A stretch of DNA of 64,000 nt from Geminocystis herdmanii PCC 6308 (GTDB lineage Bacteria; Cyanobacteriota; Cyanobacteriia; Cyanobacteriales; Cyanobacteriaceae), in assembly GCF_000332235.1 (NCBI RefSeq), contig NZ_CM001775.1, positions 2,791,670-2,855,669 on the forward strand, written 5' to 3'. Within the stretch, counting starts at the first letter, position 1, and the number at the start of each line of letters is the position of its first letter. The position numbers and the translations under genes were made by a program. Under the pieces are notes generated by a model that did not search any database, had not been told where the DNA came from, and worked only from the letters and a program-made list of their open reading frames with translations. This document shows positions 1 through 9,200 of this stretch, one piece after another.

Positions 1-26
1 ATTTCATTGCCATGAGAAAAAAGTTA

Positions 27-95
27 CTAAGTTTGTAGTTACGGCTTTAGCCGTTAATTAATAAGGGTTGAAACCCTTACTACGAACTTTTTTAT
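27..95. repeat. palindromic interspersed repeat, copy 1
   Basis: The stretch starts CTAAGTTTGTAG and ends CTACGAACTTTTTTAT. Between them lie two inner palindromes, GGCTTTAGCC and AAGGGTTGAAACCCTT. Related copies are at 4371-4434, with the inner palindromes in the opposite order, and at 6106-6135. It can fold into a hairpin and looks like a small non-autonomous interspersed element. Confidence 0.75.
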
Positions 96-499
96 CTTCT
101 GTTGAAGTAGTAACTTAGAAAATTGAAAAGATAATCTCTCCATGACGGGGAAGGAATTTTACCTAAATCTTTTTGCCAATTACCAATAATCATTCTACCC
201 AACGGCGTTAATCTAAAGCTGTCTGTAATACCTTGCCCATCCACTTCCCTCCGTAGAATACCAACTTTGATTAACCACATTAAGTCATTTTCTACTTTAT
301 TTTCCGTAACGGATTTAAGAGTGTAATTTTTTTCTAATCCTCTTGTGGTTGCTATCTCTTTTAAGTCAACACTAGCATTAATCATCGTAGTAAATAAAGT
401 TAACTGAAATGGACTACAGCGTAATGCTCTTTCACCTCGTTTAATGGTGTTGACGGGATAGGAAATTAATGATGGTTTCGTCAGAGTGGGAGAAGTCAT
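92..499 (-). CDS. Npun_F0494-like small cyanobacterial protein
   Basis: This 135-residue protein has the segment GERALRCSPFQLTLFTTM near residues 22-39, which I recall from the conserved cyanobacterial family labelled Npun_F0494; that match is from memory. The middle (about 40-110) reads as a helix-rich, winged-helix-like region ending in RLTPLGRMIIGNW, a pattern seen in small DNA-binding folds, but no function is known to me. There is no signal peptide and no membrane segment. Its stop lies against the repeat at 27-95, and its nearest neighbour, the DciA-like gene, is on the same strand 169 bases upstream. Confidence 0.6.
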   Translation of the reverse strand: MTSPTLTKPSLISYPVNTIKRGERALRCSPFQLTLFTTMINASVDLKEIATTRGLEKNYTLKSVTENKVENDLMWLIKVGILRREVDGQGITDSFRLTPLGRMIIGNWQKDLGKIPSPSWRDYLFNFLSYYFNRR

Positions 500-515
500 A
501 ACACAATTAGCAAGT

Positions 516-594
516 AAGAAGTAAGGAGTAAGGAGTAAGGAGTAAGGAGTAATTATATTTCCGATAGAGACGTGAAATTTTAGGTTTCTACAAT
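516..594. repeat. short tandem repeat and hairpin repeat
   Basis: About 516-551 is a run of GTAAGGA/GTAAGAA heptamers. At 563-591 there is an imperfect palindrome of the type GAGACG-TNAAATTTTA-CGTCTC; better copies are at 6139-6166 and 63634-63661. Both fill the gap between two minus-strand genes. Confidence 0.6.
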
Positions 595-668
595 AGTTTT
601 AGGGATCAAAAAATTAATTTTACTTATTAATTCATCATTTTTCATTGTACATTGTTAATTGTTCATTG

Positions 669-1217
669 TTAATTGTTATCTGATGTTTCTTTTTGAAAAC
701 AAATGGCACAATAACCCCATCTTTTTAATTCTCCTTCAGGACAATTAATGTTACATACTGGACAAGTGACAAATTTTTGTTCTCTTTTTTTGATGATATT
801 AAACCATGTTTGTAAGGCTTCTTGGGGGTTTTCTGGAGGAAGTAAATTTAAGGTAGAATCAGAAATAATTGTGCTAGGATGTGAGTCACTATTATCCGAT
901 CGATCGAGGTTAAGAGAATTATTTTGATACCATTTAACCGTAGCAAAATGTAAATCTTTCACGGTAAAATCGATACGCCGATTAATTTTGAGTATTAAAG
1001 AACGTCTTTGTAAGTTTAAATCTTGCGCCCATGACGAACTAGCGGTAGCAATATATAAAACTTCATTGTTAAGGGAAATGGGACGGGTATGTTGTGCTAT
1101 CTTATGATTAACCACTTGATACCAACATTTAGTTAATTCATGGTATTTTCTTTGTTTCTCCCATTGGGGTTGCGCAAGAATAACATTTAAGAGTTTATCT
1201 ATAGAGTAAAATGTCAT
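669..1217 (-). CDS. DUF721/DciA-like protein with C-terminal zinc ribbon
   Basis: The 182-residue protein starts MTFYSIDKLLNVILAQPQWE and continues with the DUF721 pattern: a Trp/Val-Val helix near residue 32-36 and 'VLYIATASSSWAQDL' near 68-82. DciA-type DUF721 proteins load the replicative helicase in bacteria that lack DnaC; this role is family knowledge and is not shown here. The tail carries Cys152, 155, 159, 170 and 173, consistent with a zinc ribbon as in cyanobacterial members. Its start codon is only 7 bases from the start of the divergent gene at 1225, so its promoter must lie inside that neighbour. Confidence 0.75.
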   Translation of the reverse strand: MTFYSIDKLLNVILAQPQWEKQRKYHELTKCWYQVVNHKIAQHTRPISLNNEVLYIATASSSWAQDLNLQRRSLILKINRRIDFTVKDLHFATVKWYQNNSLNLDRSDNSDSHPSTIISDSTLNLLPPENPQEALQTWFNIIKKREQKFVTCPVCNINCPEGELKRWGYCAICFQKETSDNN

Positions 1218-1224
1218 TGATTAT

Positions 1225-2118
1225 ATGAGTTCAATAATATCAGTTCATCCTCACATCAAAAAAATTATTCAAACTCTCGATTTAGATTTAGGATCAGAGT
1301 TAACTAAGTTTGAACAAAGTCTTTATCAAGATTCTATCTTAATTCCTGACATTGTGTCTGATATTCCACCAAAACAAGATTTATCATCTTCTTCTTTAAT
1401 ATATTACCCTGATTCGATCGCACAGCGGGGTTTTTCGATCGAATCAGATGAGCCTATTTCTGTAGCTTCTCGTTTATTAGATGCTCCGAATGTAGAGGAA
1501 AAATCCTTACTAGATTTTATTTTAACCCCTTGGGGTATCATGGGGATACTCATTTTTTGTGGTGCAAATCTTTTTATTTTTATCAATCAAGACACAAAAA
1601 TAGCTGTTAATAACAACAATGAAAATCCCCAAAATATTAGCGAAACTAATCCATCAATTCCAGAAAATAATCAGAATAATATTGTAGAATTAAATTCATT
1701 AAATCCTACGGAAAATAATCCTCCTCCTTTACCCCTTCCCTTACCCGATACGAATAACTCTGTAGAAAATCAATCTCCTCATCCTAATTTAAAAACGGCT
1801 TTGTTAAAGGAAATTACCAAGCCTTCTCCTTCTGAGAATAACCCTCCTCCCTTAACGATTAATTCTCCCAATTCTTCCGTAACTTCTCCTTCATCACCAT
1901 CGAAAAATACCAAATATTATCTAGTAACTAACTATGAAAATATGGATAATTTTAATAAGATAAAAAACATTATTCCTAATGCTTTAATTCTCAATGTTGA
2001 AAAGGAGATAAAAATTCAATTAGGTATTTTTGCAACAGAAACGGAAGCGAAAATACAATCTCAAAAATTGCAAAGTCAGGGTATCATAACTCAAATAATT
2101 CCACAACCTCAACCCTAA
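1225..2118 (+). CDS. single-pass membrane protein with SPOR-like C-terminus
   Basis: This 297-residue protein has three parts. The N-terminal cytoplasmic segment starts with VHPHIKKIIQTLDLDLGSEL, a motif I recall at the front of several cyanobacterial hypothetical proteins. One membrane helix lies near residues 99-120. A long Pro/Asn/Ser-rich linker (about 130-225) leads to a compact C-terminal domain (about 228-292) with the alternating pattern of SPOR domains: YYLVTNY, then IQLGIFATETEA. SPOR domains bind denuded peptidoglycan glycans at division sites, so a cell-envelope role is inferred. The protein at 11214-12191 has the same layout. Confidence 0.6.
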   Translation: MSSIISVHPHIKKIIQTLDLDLGSELTKFEQSLYQDSILIPDIVSDIPPKQDLSSSSLIYYPDSIAQRGFSIESDEPISVASRLLDAPNVEEKSLLDFILTPWGIMGILIFCGANLFIFINQDTKIAVNNNNENPQNISETNPSIPENNQNNIVELNSLNPTENNPPPLPLPLPDTNNSVENQSPHPNLKTALLKEITKPSPSENNPPPLTINSPNSSVTSPSSPSKNTKYYLVTNYENMDNFNKIKNIIPNALILNVEKEIKIQLGIFATETEAKIQSQKLQSQGIITQIIPQPQP

Positions 2119-2160
2119 ATGAAAAGTAAGAATTAATAAGTAACAAATAATCGGGTGTTA

Positions 2161-2211
2161 ATTATCCATTCTCCATTCTTAATTCTCCATTCTTAATTCT
2201 TAATTCTCCAT
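2161..2211. repeat. heptamer-type tandem repeat (CCATTCT/TTAATTC)
   Basis: Alternating CCATTCT and TTAATTC units run up to the start codon of the next gene. This is one of several such arrays in the window (3391-3560, 10984-11213, 45043-45098, 49230-49272). Confidence 0.8.
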
Positions 2212-3369
2212 ATGTTTTTATTGCGTTATATTTTATTGTCTTGTTTAATAATTACTGTTACTGCTTGTAGCGGAAATCAAAGTTTACAATCTCGTTTTGC
2301 ACCTGTTAACCCTAATACGGAAAATAATACTACTCCGAATAATCTTCCTACTCCTGTAGAAAATCCTACGGGGGTAAAACTTCCTGATGATTTTCCGAAA
2401 GATATTCCTATCTATAATCAAGCTAAATTAATTACCGTGGATGGAAAACAAACGGTATGGAGTTCGATCGATCCGTTAAACTTAATTACAGAGTTTTATC
2501 AACAACAGTTACCAGCACAAAATTGGAATATAACCCAAGCCGAAGAAAACTTGATTGTTGCCACGAAACCCGACACCCAAGAATCTTTCAAATTATCTTT
2601 GACACCGAGTAACGATGAAACGGAATTTACTATCACCTATGAAACAGAAGCTACGGTAATAATTCCCACACAAACTAACCCTAATAATGTCACTATTCCC
2701 AATAATAATAATGACAACAAACCACCTCTTAACAATCAAAACTCATCTAGTCTTGAGGAATTAGTCAGACTGCAAATTATTCCCTCGACTGAAAAACTCA
2801 ACCCTCATGAGTCGATTACCCGTAGAGAATATGCCCGTTGGCTGGTGAAAGTGAATAATCTGATCTATAGTGATGTCAATAGTAAGTTAATTCGCCTTGC
2901 TACCCCCAATAATAAGCCCGTTTTTACTGATATTCCCACAAATGATCCCGATTTTGCTATTATTCAAGGTTTAGCTGAAGCAGGGTTAATTCCTTCTACT
3001 CTAACTCAAGATAGCAGTTCGATCGCATTTAAACCAGATACACCTTTAACCAGAGAAGACTTAATTACATGGAAAATACCTTTAGATTTCCGCCAAAAAT
3101 TACCTAACGCCAGTCTTGACACCATCAAAGAAACATGGGGTTTTCAAGATGCGACAAAAATAAGCCCTAAAGCATGGCAAGAATTATATGTAGATTGGCA
3201 AAACGGCGAAGAATCGAACATTAGACGGGGATTTGGTTACATTACCTTGTTTCAACCGCAAAAACCCGTTACATTAGACGAAGCAGGAAGAATTTTAAGC
3301 ACCTTTGGTTATCAAGGGGATATTCGTAATCTTAAAGACGTTAACCCTCAATCAACAATCAATAATTAA
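2212..3369 (+). CDS. SLH-domain lipoprotein
   Basis: The 385-residue protein starts with a hydrophobic signal peptide ending in the lipobox VTAC, with Cys19 as the likely lipidated residue. After a Pro/Asn-rich stretch, residues about 55-150 form a small beta-rich domain (LPDDFPKDIPIYNQAKL onwards). Residues about 180-360 hold S-layer-homology-like units: ITRREYARWLVKVNN, then FTDIP...AIIQGLAEAGLIP, then LTREDLITW. SLH domains anchor proteins to the cell wall or, in cyanobacteria, link the outer membrane to peptidoglycan. No neighbouring gene clarifies a partner. The start codon directly follows a tandem repeat, so no clear ribosome binding site is visible. Confidence 0.75.
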   Translation: MFLLRYILLSCLIITVTACSGNQSLQSRFAPVNPNTENNTTPNNLPTPVENPTGVKLPDDFPKDIPIYNQAKLITVDGKQTVWSSIDPLNLITEFYQQQLPAQNWNITQAEENLIVATKPDTQESFKLSLTPSNDETEFTITYETEATVIIPTQTNPNNVTIPNNNNDNKPPLNNQNSSSLEELVRLQIIPSTEKLNPHESITRREYARWLVKVNNLIYSDVNSKLIRLATPNNKPVFTDIPTNDPDFAIIQGLAEAGLIPSTLTQDSSSIAFKPDTPLTREDLITWKIPLDFRQKLPNASLDTIKETWGFQDATKISPKAWQELYVDWQNGEESNIRRGFGYITLFQPQKPVTLDEAGRILSTFGYQGDIRNLKDVNPQSTINN

Positions 3370-3390
3370 CAATTAAAAGTCTCGCCTATT

Positions 3391-3560
3391 TATTCCTAAT
3401 TCTTCATTCTCCATTCTCCATTCTTCATTCTCCATTCTCCATTCTTAATTCCTAATTCTTCATTCTCCATTCTCCATTCTCCATTCTCCATTCTCCATTC
3501 TTAATTCTTAATTCTTAATTCTTAATTCTTAATTCTTAATTCTTAATTCTCCATTCTCAA
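3391..3560. repeat. tandem heptamer array
   Basis: The array consists of CCATTCT, TCATTCT and TTAATTC units with period 7, and it fills almost the whole gap between the SLH lipoprotein and the methyltransferase. See also 10984-11213. Confidence 0.85.
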
Positions 3561-3571
3561 TTTATAAAACT

Positions 3572-4288
3572 ATGAATTCGATCGAAATATCTACAGAAAT
3601 AGCTAAAATAAAATATTGGCATCATCATTTTGACTTTGGGGATGGCATAGAAACAAAACAAGGAAAAGAAGGTAAATTTTGCCGTAAATTTCAACAATGG
3701 ATTTTAAGCGGTATTCCCGAAGATTTAACCGATAAAACCGTTTTAGATATTGGTGCTTGGGATGGATTTTATTCTTTTTCTGCCGAAAAAAGAGGAGCAA
3801 AAAGAGTTTTAGCCACAGATTCTTTCATTTGGCAACAACAAGAATTATACGGTTTAGATCATAATTTTTGGCGTGATTTTGGAGCAGGAAAACAAGGTTT
3901 TGAATTAGCTAGAAAAATTTATAATTCTCAAGTTGAAGACTATAATATTGATGTTTTAGAACTAGATAAAGATAAAATAGGAACTTTTGATATAGTCTTA
4001 TTTTTAGGAGTTTTATATCATATGAAATACCCCCTTTTTGCCCTCGAAAAAGTAAGAAGTGTCACCAAAGAATTATTAGTTTTAGAAACCCATATTAGCT
4101 TATTTTTTAGCTTATTTCCTCAACCATTAATGCAGTTTTATCCTAGCAATGAATTAAGTAAAGATGTCACAAATTGGACTGGTGCAAATATCGCTTTAGT
4201 AAAATCTTGGTTACTCACCGCAGGATTTAGAAAAGCAGAATTAGTAAAATGGCGTAAAGATAGAGCAATTTTTCACGCATGGTGTTAA
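3572..4288 (+). CDS. DUF1698/CmoB-like class I SAM methyltransferase
   Basis: This 238-residue protein has the SAM-binding motif I VLDIGAWDGF at residues 57-66, an acidic motif II (ATDSF) and motif IV DIVLFLGVLYHM, where the LYH(M) pattern is typical of the DUF1698/CmoB-like group. CmoB makes a carboxymethoxy modification of tRNA wobble uridine, but related proteins in glycan clusters methylate other substrates. The neighbours (SLH lipoprotein, GH57) do not decide between these. It starts with ATG about 10 bases after a heptamer array, with no good Shine-Dalgarno sequence. The class is secure; the substrate is unknown. Confidence 0.75.
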   Translation: MNSIEISTEIAKIKYWHHHFDFGDGIETKQGKEGKFCRKFQQWILSGIPEDLTDKTVLDIGAWDGFYSFSAEKRGAKRVLATDSFIWQQQELYGLDHNFWRDFGAGKQGFELARKIYNSQVEDYNIDVLELDKDKIGTFDIVLFLGVLYHMKYPLFALEKVRSVTKELLVLETHISLFFSLFPQPLMQFYPSNELSKDVTNWTGANIALVKSWLLTAGFRKAELVKWRKDRAIFHAWC

Positions 4289-4623
4289 TGTCAATAAGCT
4301 ATCAAATTTTCGATGAAGGTAGGAGATAGAAAACAGGAGACAGGAGATAAAAAATTGATTAAAAAATTTTCTAAGTTTGTAGGTTTTAACCCTTATTCAT
4401 GAATGGCTAAAGCCATCACTACAAACTTTTTTATAACTGATTATCCGAACTTTATATAACAATATAATAAGAAATATCAATTTTTATGAATAAATATTAA
4501 AATTCTGAAATTAACTTATTAAATCTTAGAAAAAATGTTGCGAAAACGTAAGGTAAAATAAAGGTTAAAAGAAATACTTAAAAAAAAAGTTAATCTCTTA
4601 AATAATTACTTTAAAAAAAATTT
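4289..4623. other. gene-free stretch with palindromic repeat copy 2
   Basis: Between the methyltransferase and GH57 genes I see GGAGATA-type short repeats at about 4319-4350, then the interspersed palindromic repeat at 4371-4434 (CTAAGTTTGTAGG ... CTACAAACTTTTTTAT). The remaining roughly 190 bases are very AT-rich and should hold the GH57 promoter. I could not find a convincing -35/-10 pair there. Confidence 0.6.
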
Positions 4624-6096
4624 ATGATTGCTACAGCAGAATCCAAAACCTTTGCTACAAATACATCCCATCTTCCTCCTATCTGCGGTTTAGAAACAAA
4701 AATCTCCGCCTTAGTTAACAATAATAATCGAGTATATTTACCTAAGACTAACTTAAAATTAGATAACATAAAATCGGGATTTGCCTGTGCCTTACATATG
4801 CACCAACCCACCATTCCCGCAGGGCATAATGGCTCATTAATCTGTAATTTAGAGCATATGTTCAATAATCAGGGTGATGGTGATAACCACAACGCTGGGG
4901 TTTTTGCTTGGTGTTACAGTCGCATGGGTGAATTTATCCCTCAATTAGTCGCCGATGGTTGCAATCCTCGCATCATGTTAGATTACTCAGGCAATTTACT
5001 CTGGGGTTTACAACAAATGGGGCGCAATGATGTACTTGATAATCTCAAAAAACTTGCCTGTGATGCCCAATATCAACCTTATGTAGAATGGTTAGGTACA
5101 ATGTGGTCTCATGCCGTAGCACCTTCAACTCCAATTCCTGACTTAAAATTACAAATTCAAGCATGGCAACATCATTTTTCGTCTATTTTCGGGGAGGAAG
5201 CCTTATCAAGAGTTAAAGGTTTTTCGCCTCCAGAAATGCACCTTCCTAATCACCCTGACACCCTTTTTGAATATGTGAAAGCGTTGAAAGATTGCGGTTA
5301 TCGTTGGTTGTTAGTACAAGAGCATACTGTAGAGCGTCCTGACGGTTCGGGGTTACATCATGAACAAAAATATGTGCCTAATCGTTTAGTAGCGAAAAAT
5401 TCCCGTGGAGAAACCATTAGTATCACGGCTTTAATTAAAACTCAAGGCTCGGATACTAAGTTAGTGGCACAAATGCAACCCTATTATGAAGCCAAAACTT
5501 TAGGCAAACAAGACATAGGGGGAGTGTCTATTCCTTCCTGTGTTAGTCAAATTGCTGACGGCGAAAACGGTGGGGTGATGATGAATGAGTTTCCGGGAGG
5601 GTTTTTCCCTGTTTGGCATGAGATCAAGGGTAATGGTGATGTGGTTGGTTTCAATGGTACTGAATATCTTGAGTTAGTGGAAGCTAGTGGCGTTAATCCT
5701 GAAGATTTCCCTGTCTGTCAACCTGTCGGGCAACATAAAATTTGGGCTAAAGTGGGGGATGAGATTACCCCTGCTAATGTAGAAAGTTCGATCGAACATC
5801 TTAACAAAAATGATCATCAATTTCACATGGATGGTGCATCATGGACTAATGATTTAAGTTGGGTAAGAGGTTACGAGAATGTTCTTGAACCGATGAACAA
5901 ATTAAGCGCTATGTTTCATCAAAAGTTCGATCGACTGGTAGCAGAAGACCCTACAGTCACACAACGCCCTGACTATCAAGAAGCTCTATTATATAACTTA
6001 TTGGTACAAACAAGCTGTTTCCGTTATTGGGGGCAAGGCACATGGACAGATTATGCTCGTGAATTATATCGTCGTGGTGAAGAACTTTGCAAGTAA
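4624..6096 (+). CDS. glycoside hydrolase family 57 protein
   Basis: The 490-residue protein has the GH57 N-terminal pattern near residues 55-75 (CALHMHQPTIPAGHNGSL) and further GH57-like blocks: MLDYSGNLLWGL, EWLGTMWSHAVAPS, FSPPEMHLPNH and GYRWLLVQEHTVERPDG. GH57 enzymes are (beta/alpha)7-barrel retaining amylases, branching enzymes or glucanotransferases; the nucleophile Glu would fall near the FSPPEMHLP segment, which is inference. The length is near that of the shorter cyanobacterial GH57 group. No secretion signal is present, so a cytoplasmic glycogen or alpha-glucan role is likely. It stands alone, with long gaps on both sides. Confidence 0.85.
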   Translation: MIATAESKTFATNTSHLPPICGLETKISALVNNNNRVYLPKTNLKLDNIKSGFACALHMHQPTIPAGHNGSLICNLEHMFNNQGDGDNHNAGVFAWCYSRMGEFIPQLVADGCNPRIMLDYSGNLLWGLQQMGRNDVLDNLKKLACDAQYQPYVEWLGTMWSHAVAPSTPIPDLKLQIQAWQHHFSSIFGEEALSRVKGFSPPEMHLPNHPDTLFEYVKALKDCGYRWLLVQEHTVERPDGSGLHHEQKYVPNRLVAKNSRGETISITALIKTQGSDTKLVAQMQPYYEAKTLGKQDIGGVSIPSCVSQIADGENGGVMMNEFPGGFFPVWHEIKGNGDVVGFNGTEYLELVEASGVNPEDFPVCQPVGQHKIWAKVGDEITPANVESSIEHLNKNDHQFHMDGASWTNDLSWVRGYENVLEPMNKLSAMFHQKFDRLVAEDPTVTQRPDYQEALLYNLLVQTSCFRYWGQGTWTDYARELYRRGEELCK

Positions 6097-6105
6097 TTAG
6101 GATTT

Positions 6106-6166
6106 TAAGTTTGTAGTGATGGCTTTAGCCATTCATTTGTAGGGGTGTAAAATTTTACGTCTCTAC
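6106..6166. repeat. palindromic repeat copy 3 joined to a hairpin repeat
   Basis: TAAGTTTGTAGTGATGGC and a GGCTTTAGCC-type palindrome (6106-6135) run into the hairpin GTAGGGGTGTAAAATTTTACGTCTCTAC (6139-6166). The two elements are each found elsewhere on their own. Confidence 0.65.
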
Positions 6167-6293
6167 CTCAAACACGATCGAAGTCTAATATAAGAGAAGC
6201 AAAAAAAAGTTATAATTAGTTATACTAATTGTGCCTAAAACTGAGTATCAGTTATCAGTATCCTGAGCATCTCTACATGAGAAAAGAACAAAT

Positions 6294-9200
6294 ATGTTTA
6301 AAGCCGATAAAAAACCTCCCATAAGCGATCATTTTATCATTGTTGCTTTAGATACCCCTTTATTAGATGTTATTATTAAAATTAGTGAACGTCATTTTAA
6401 AAGAGATAATAATAATAATAATAACTGTCAAAATTTTTCCGTAAGTTGTGTTTTTGTCGTAAGTAATAATCGTTTAGTAGGGTTAATCACCGAAAGAGAC
6501 ATCGTTAAACTATCTTCCCAGTTATTGCCTTTAGATAAAATGGTAGCGGCAGAGGTAATGACACGGGATTTAATTACTTTCCCCTCCGATAAATTAGTTA
6601 ATATTATTGATTTAATTGATATTTTTAAACAACATAATATCCGACATTTACCCATTGTGAACGATCGAACGGAAGTAGTTGGAATAGTTACCCCTGATAG
6701 CATTCGATCGAGCTTACAACCCCTCGACTTACTCAAACACCGACACATTAGTGATGTAGTGCGTAGAAATATAATTTATGGCTTTGCCCATCAAAGGGTG
6801 ATAGATTTAGTCAACCTCATGGCAAAAGAAAATATTAGTTGTGTCGTAATTGTCGAAAATACCGACAGAGAAACCCTAAAACCCATCGGCATTATTACCG
6901 AAAGAGATATAGTGCGTTATCAAGCTCAAAGGCTAAACTTAAAAAATATCATCGCCGAAGAAGTCATGACTAAACCCCTGATAGTCATTTCCGAAAATGA
7001 ATGTCTTTGGAATGCTCATCAAATTATGCAAAATAATTATCTACGGCGATTAGTCGTAGTCAATGACTTAGGAGACTTATCAGGAATCATTACTCAAAGT
7101 AGCGTATTAGAAGGAATAGACCCTAGAGAGTTACAAGGCGTAATCAACGTTTTAGAACGTCAAGTAGAAATGTTACAAACCGAGAAAACCAAATTATTGC
7201 AAAAAATAATCGCACAGGAAAAACAAAATTTACAATCCGTAGAGCAAAGAAGTAAACTAATCTCAGATATAGCCTTACGCATTCGCTCATCCCTAGATTT
7301 AACCACCATTTTACAAACAGCCGTCAATGAAATTCTCCCCATTTTAGAAGTAGATAGAGTCATTATCTATCGTTTTCTTGATGGAGACGGCGAAATTGCC
7401 GTAGAAGCAGTAAAACACAAGAGGTTATCCCTAGAAGGTTATATTGTAAAAGATGAATGTTTTACCCCTCAATGGATAGAATCGCAAACCTCTCGCCAAG
7501 TCAAAATTATCGAAAATGTCGCCCAAGCAAATATTCATCTTTGCTATAAAGAATTATTAGAAACCTTTGATGTCAAAGCCAATTTAGTCATTCCCATTAT
7601 AGTTAGTGATAGCTTATGGGGGTTATTAATCGCCCATGACTGCACCAATCCCCATACTTGGTTAGCACCAGAAATCGAATTTTTAGAACAATTATCAGTA
7701 CAATTAGCCATCGGGATTAAACAAGCTACCCTCTTAAAAGAAGTACAAAAAGCCAGTAATGACTTAGAATTTAAAGTCAATCAACGTACCCAAGAATTAC
7801 AGATATTAAACTATAAATATCAACAAGAATTAATCAAAACACAACAAACCCAATTAGAATTAATCCGCACTCAAAAGACTTTATCGGGGATTCTCGATGT
7901 TGCTAATGATGCCATTATATCCGTCAATGAAGACCAAAATATTATTATGTTTAATCAAGGGGCAAGTCAAATCTTTGGTTATACCCCAGAAGAAATTATC
8001 GGCAACCCCTTAGAGGTATTGTTACCTTCAAAATATATTCAACCTCATAGTGAAACATTGTCGCCATTTGCTTCATTAGTCAATCATGCCCAAGATACGA
8101 TAACCCAAAATCAAAATGGATTAATTTGGGGAAAACGTAGAAATGGCATCGAATTTCCTGCGGAGGCTTCCCTTTCTCAATTAACCATTGACAATAAAAT
8201 TATCTCGACACTAATTTTAAGGGATATTACCGAAAAAGTAGCCTTAGAAAAAGAAAGAAAACAATTGGCTTATTTTCTCGAAGTGTCTCTCAATGAAATT
8301 TATGTTTTTTCTGCGGATACTCTTAAATTCATTTATGTCAATCGAGGCGCATTACAAAACATTGGTTATGACTTAAAAACTTTACAAAACTTAACCCCCC
8401 TTGATATTCAGCCAGAATATTCTTTAGAGACATTTCATGATTTGATTCAACCCTTATTAACCCAAGAAAAAGAAATTCTTGTTTTTCAAACCATCCATCA
8501 ACGACAGGATAATTCTTGTTACCCCGTGGAAATTCATTTACAGTTAGTTAAACAGGATGACAAATCTGTATTTCTTGCCATTGGTAATGATATAACCTCC
8601 AGAAAACAAGCGGAATCGGCTTTAAAAGAAAGTGAAAAACGTTTTCAGATGATGGCGGATAACGCCCCCGTGTTAATTTGGGTATCTGGTAAAGATGGTT
8701 TATGTAACTATTTTAATAAAACATGGTTAGATTTTATCGGATGCAATGTCGAGGCACAAATGGGCAATGATTGGTTAATTAATGTGCATCCCGATGATAA
8801 AGAATCCTGTCAAAATATTTATTTCTCTTGTTTTAATCATCATTTTCCCTTTCAAATGGAATATCGAATGCGTCGTTATGATGGAGAGTATTGTTGGTTT
8901 TTTAATGTTGCAATTCCTCGTTACGATCGATCGGGGGAATTTTTAGGCTATATTGGTTCTTGTACTGATATTAGCGATCGAAAAATAGCAGAGAACAAAT
9001 TACAACAGCAGTTCAACAAAAATTTATTATTAACCACCATCATTGACAAAATCCGTCAAACATTAAACCCAGAAGAAATATTTGCCACCGCAGCCCAAGA
9101 AATAGGCAAAGCCTTTGAAGTCAGTCATACCTTAATTTTTACTTACCAATCTTCAGACATCAACCACAAGAAAAAAATTAATTGTGTTTCTGAATATATC

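Noticed and set aside
4611..4865. 84-residue minus-strand frame opposite the GH57 start
   Set aside because: It overlaps the conserved GH57 N-terminal coding sequence and has no recognisable features.
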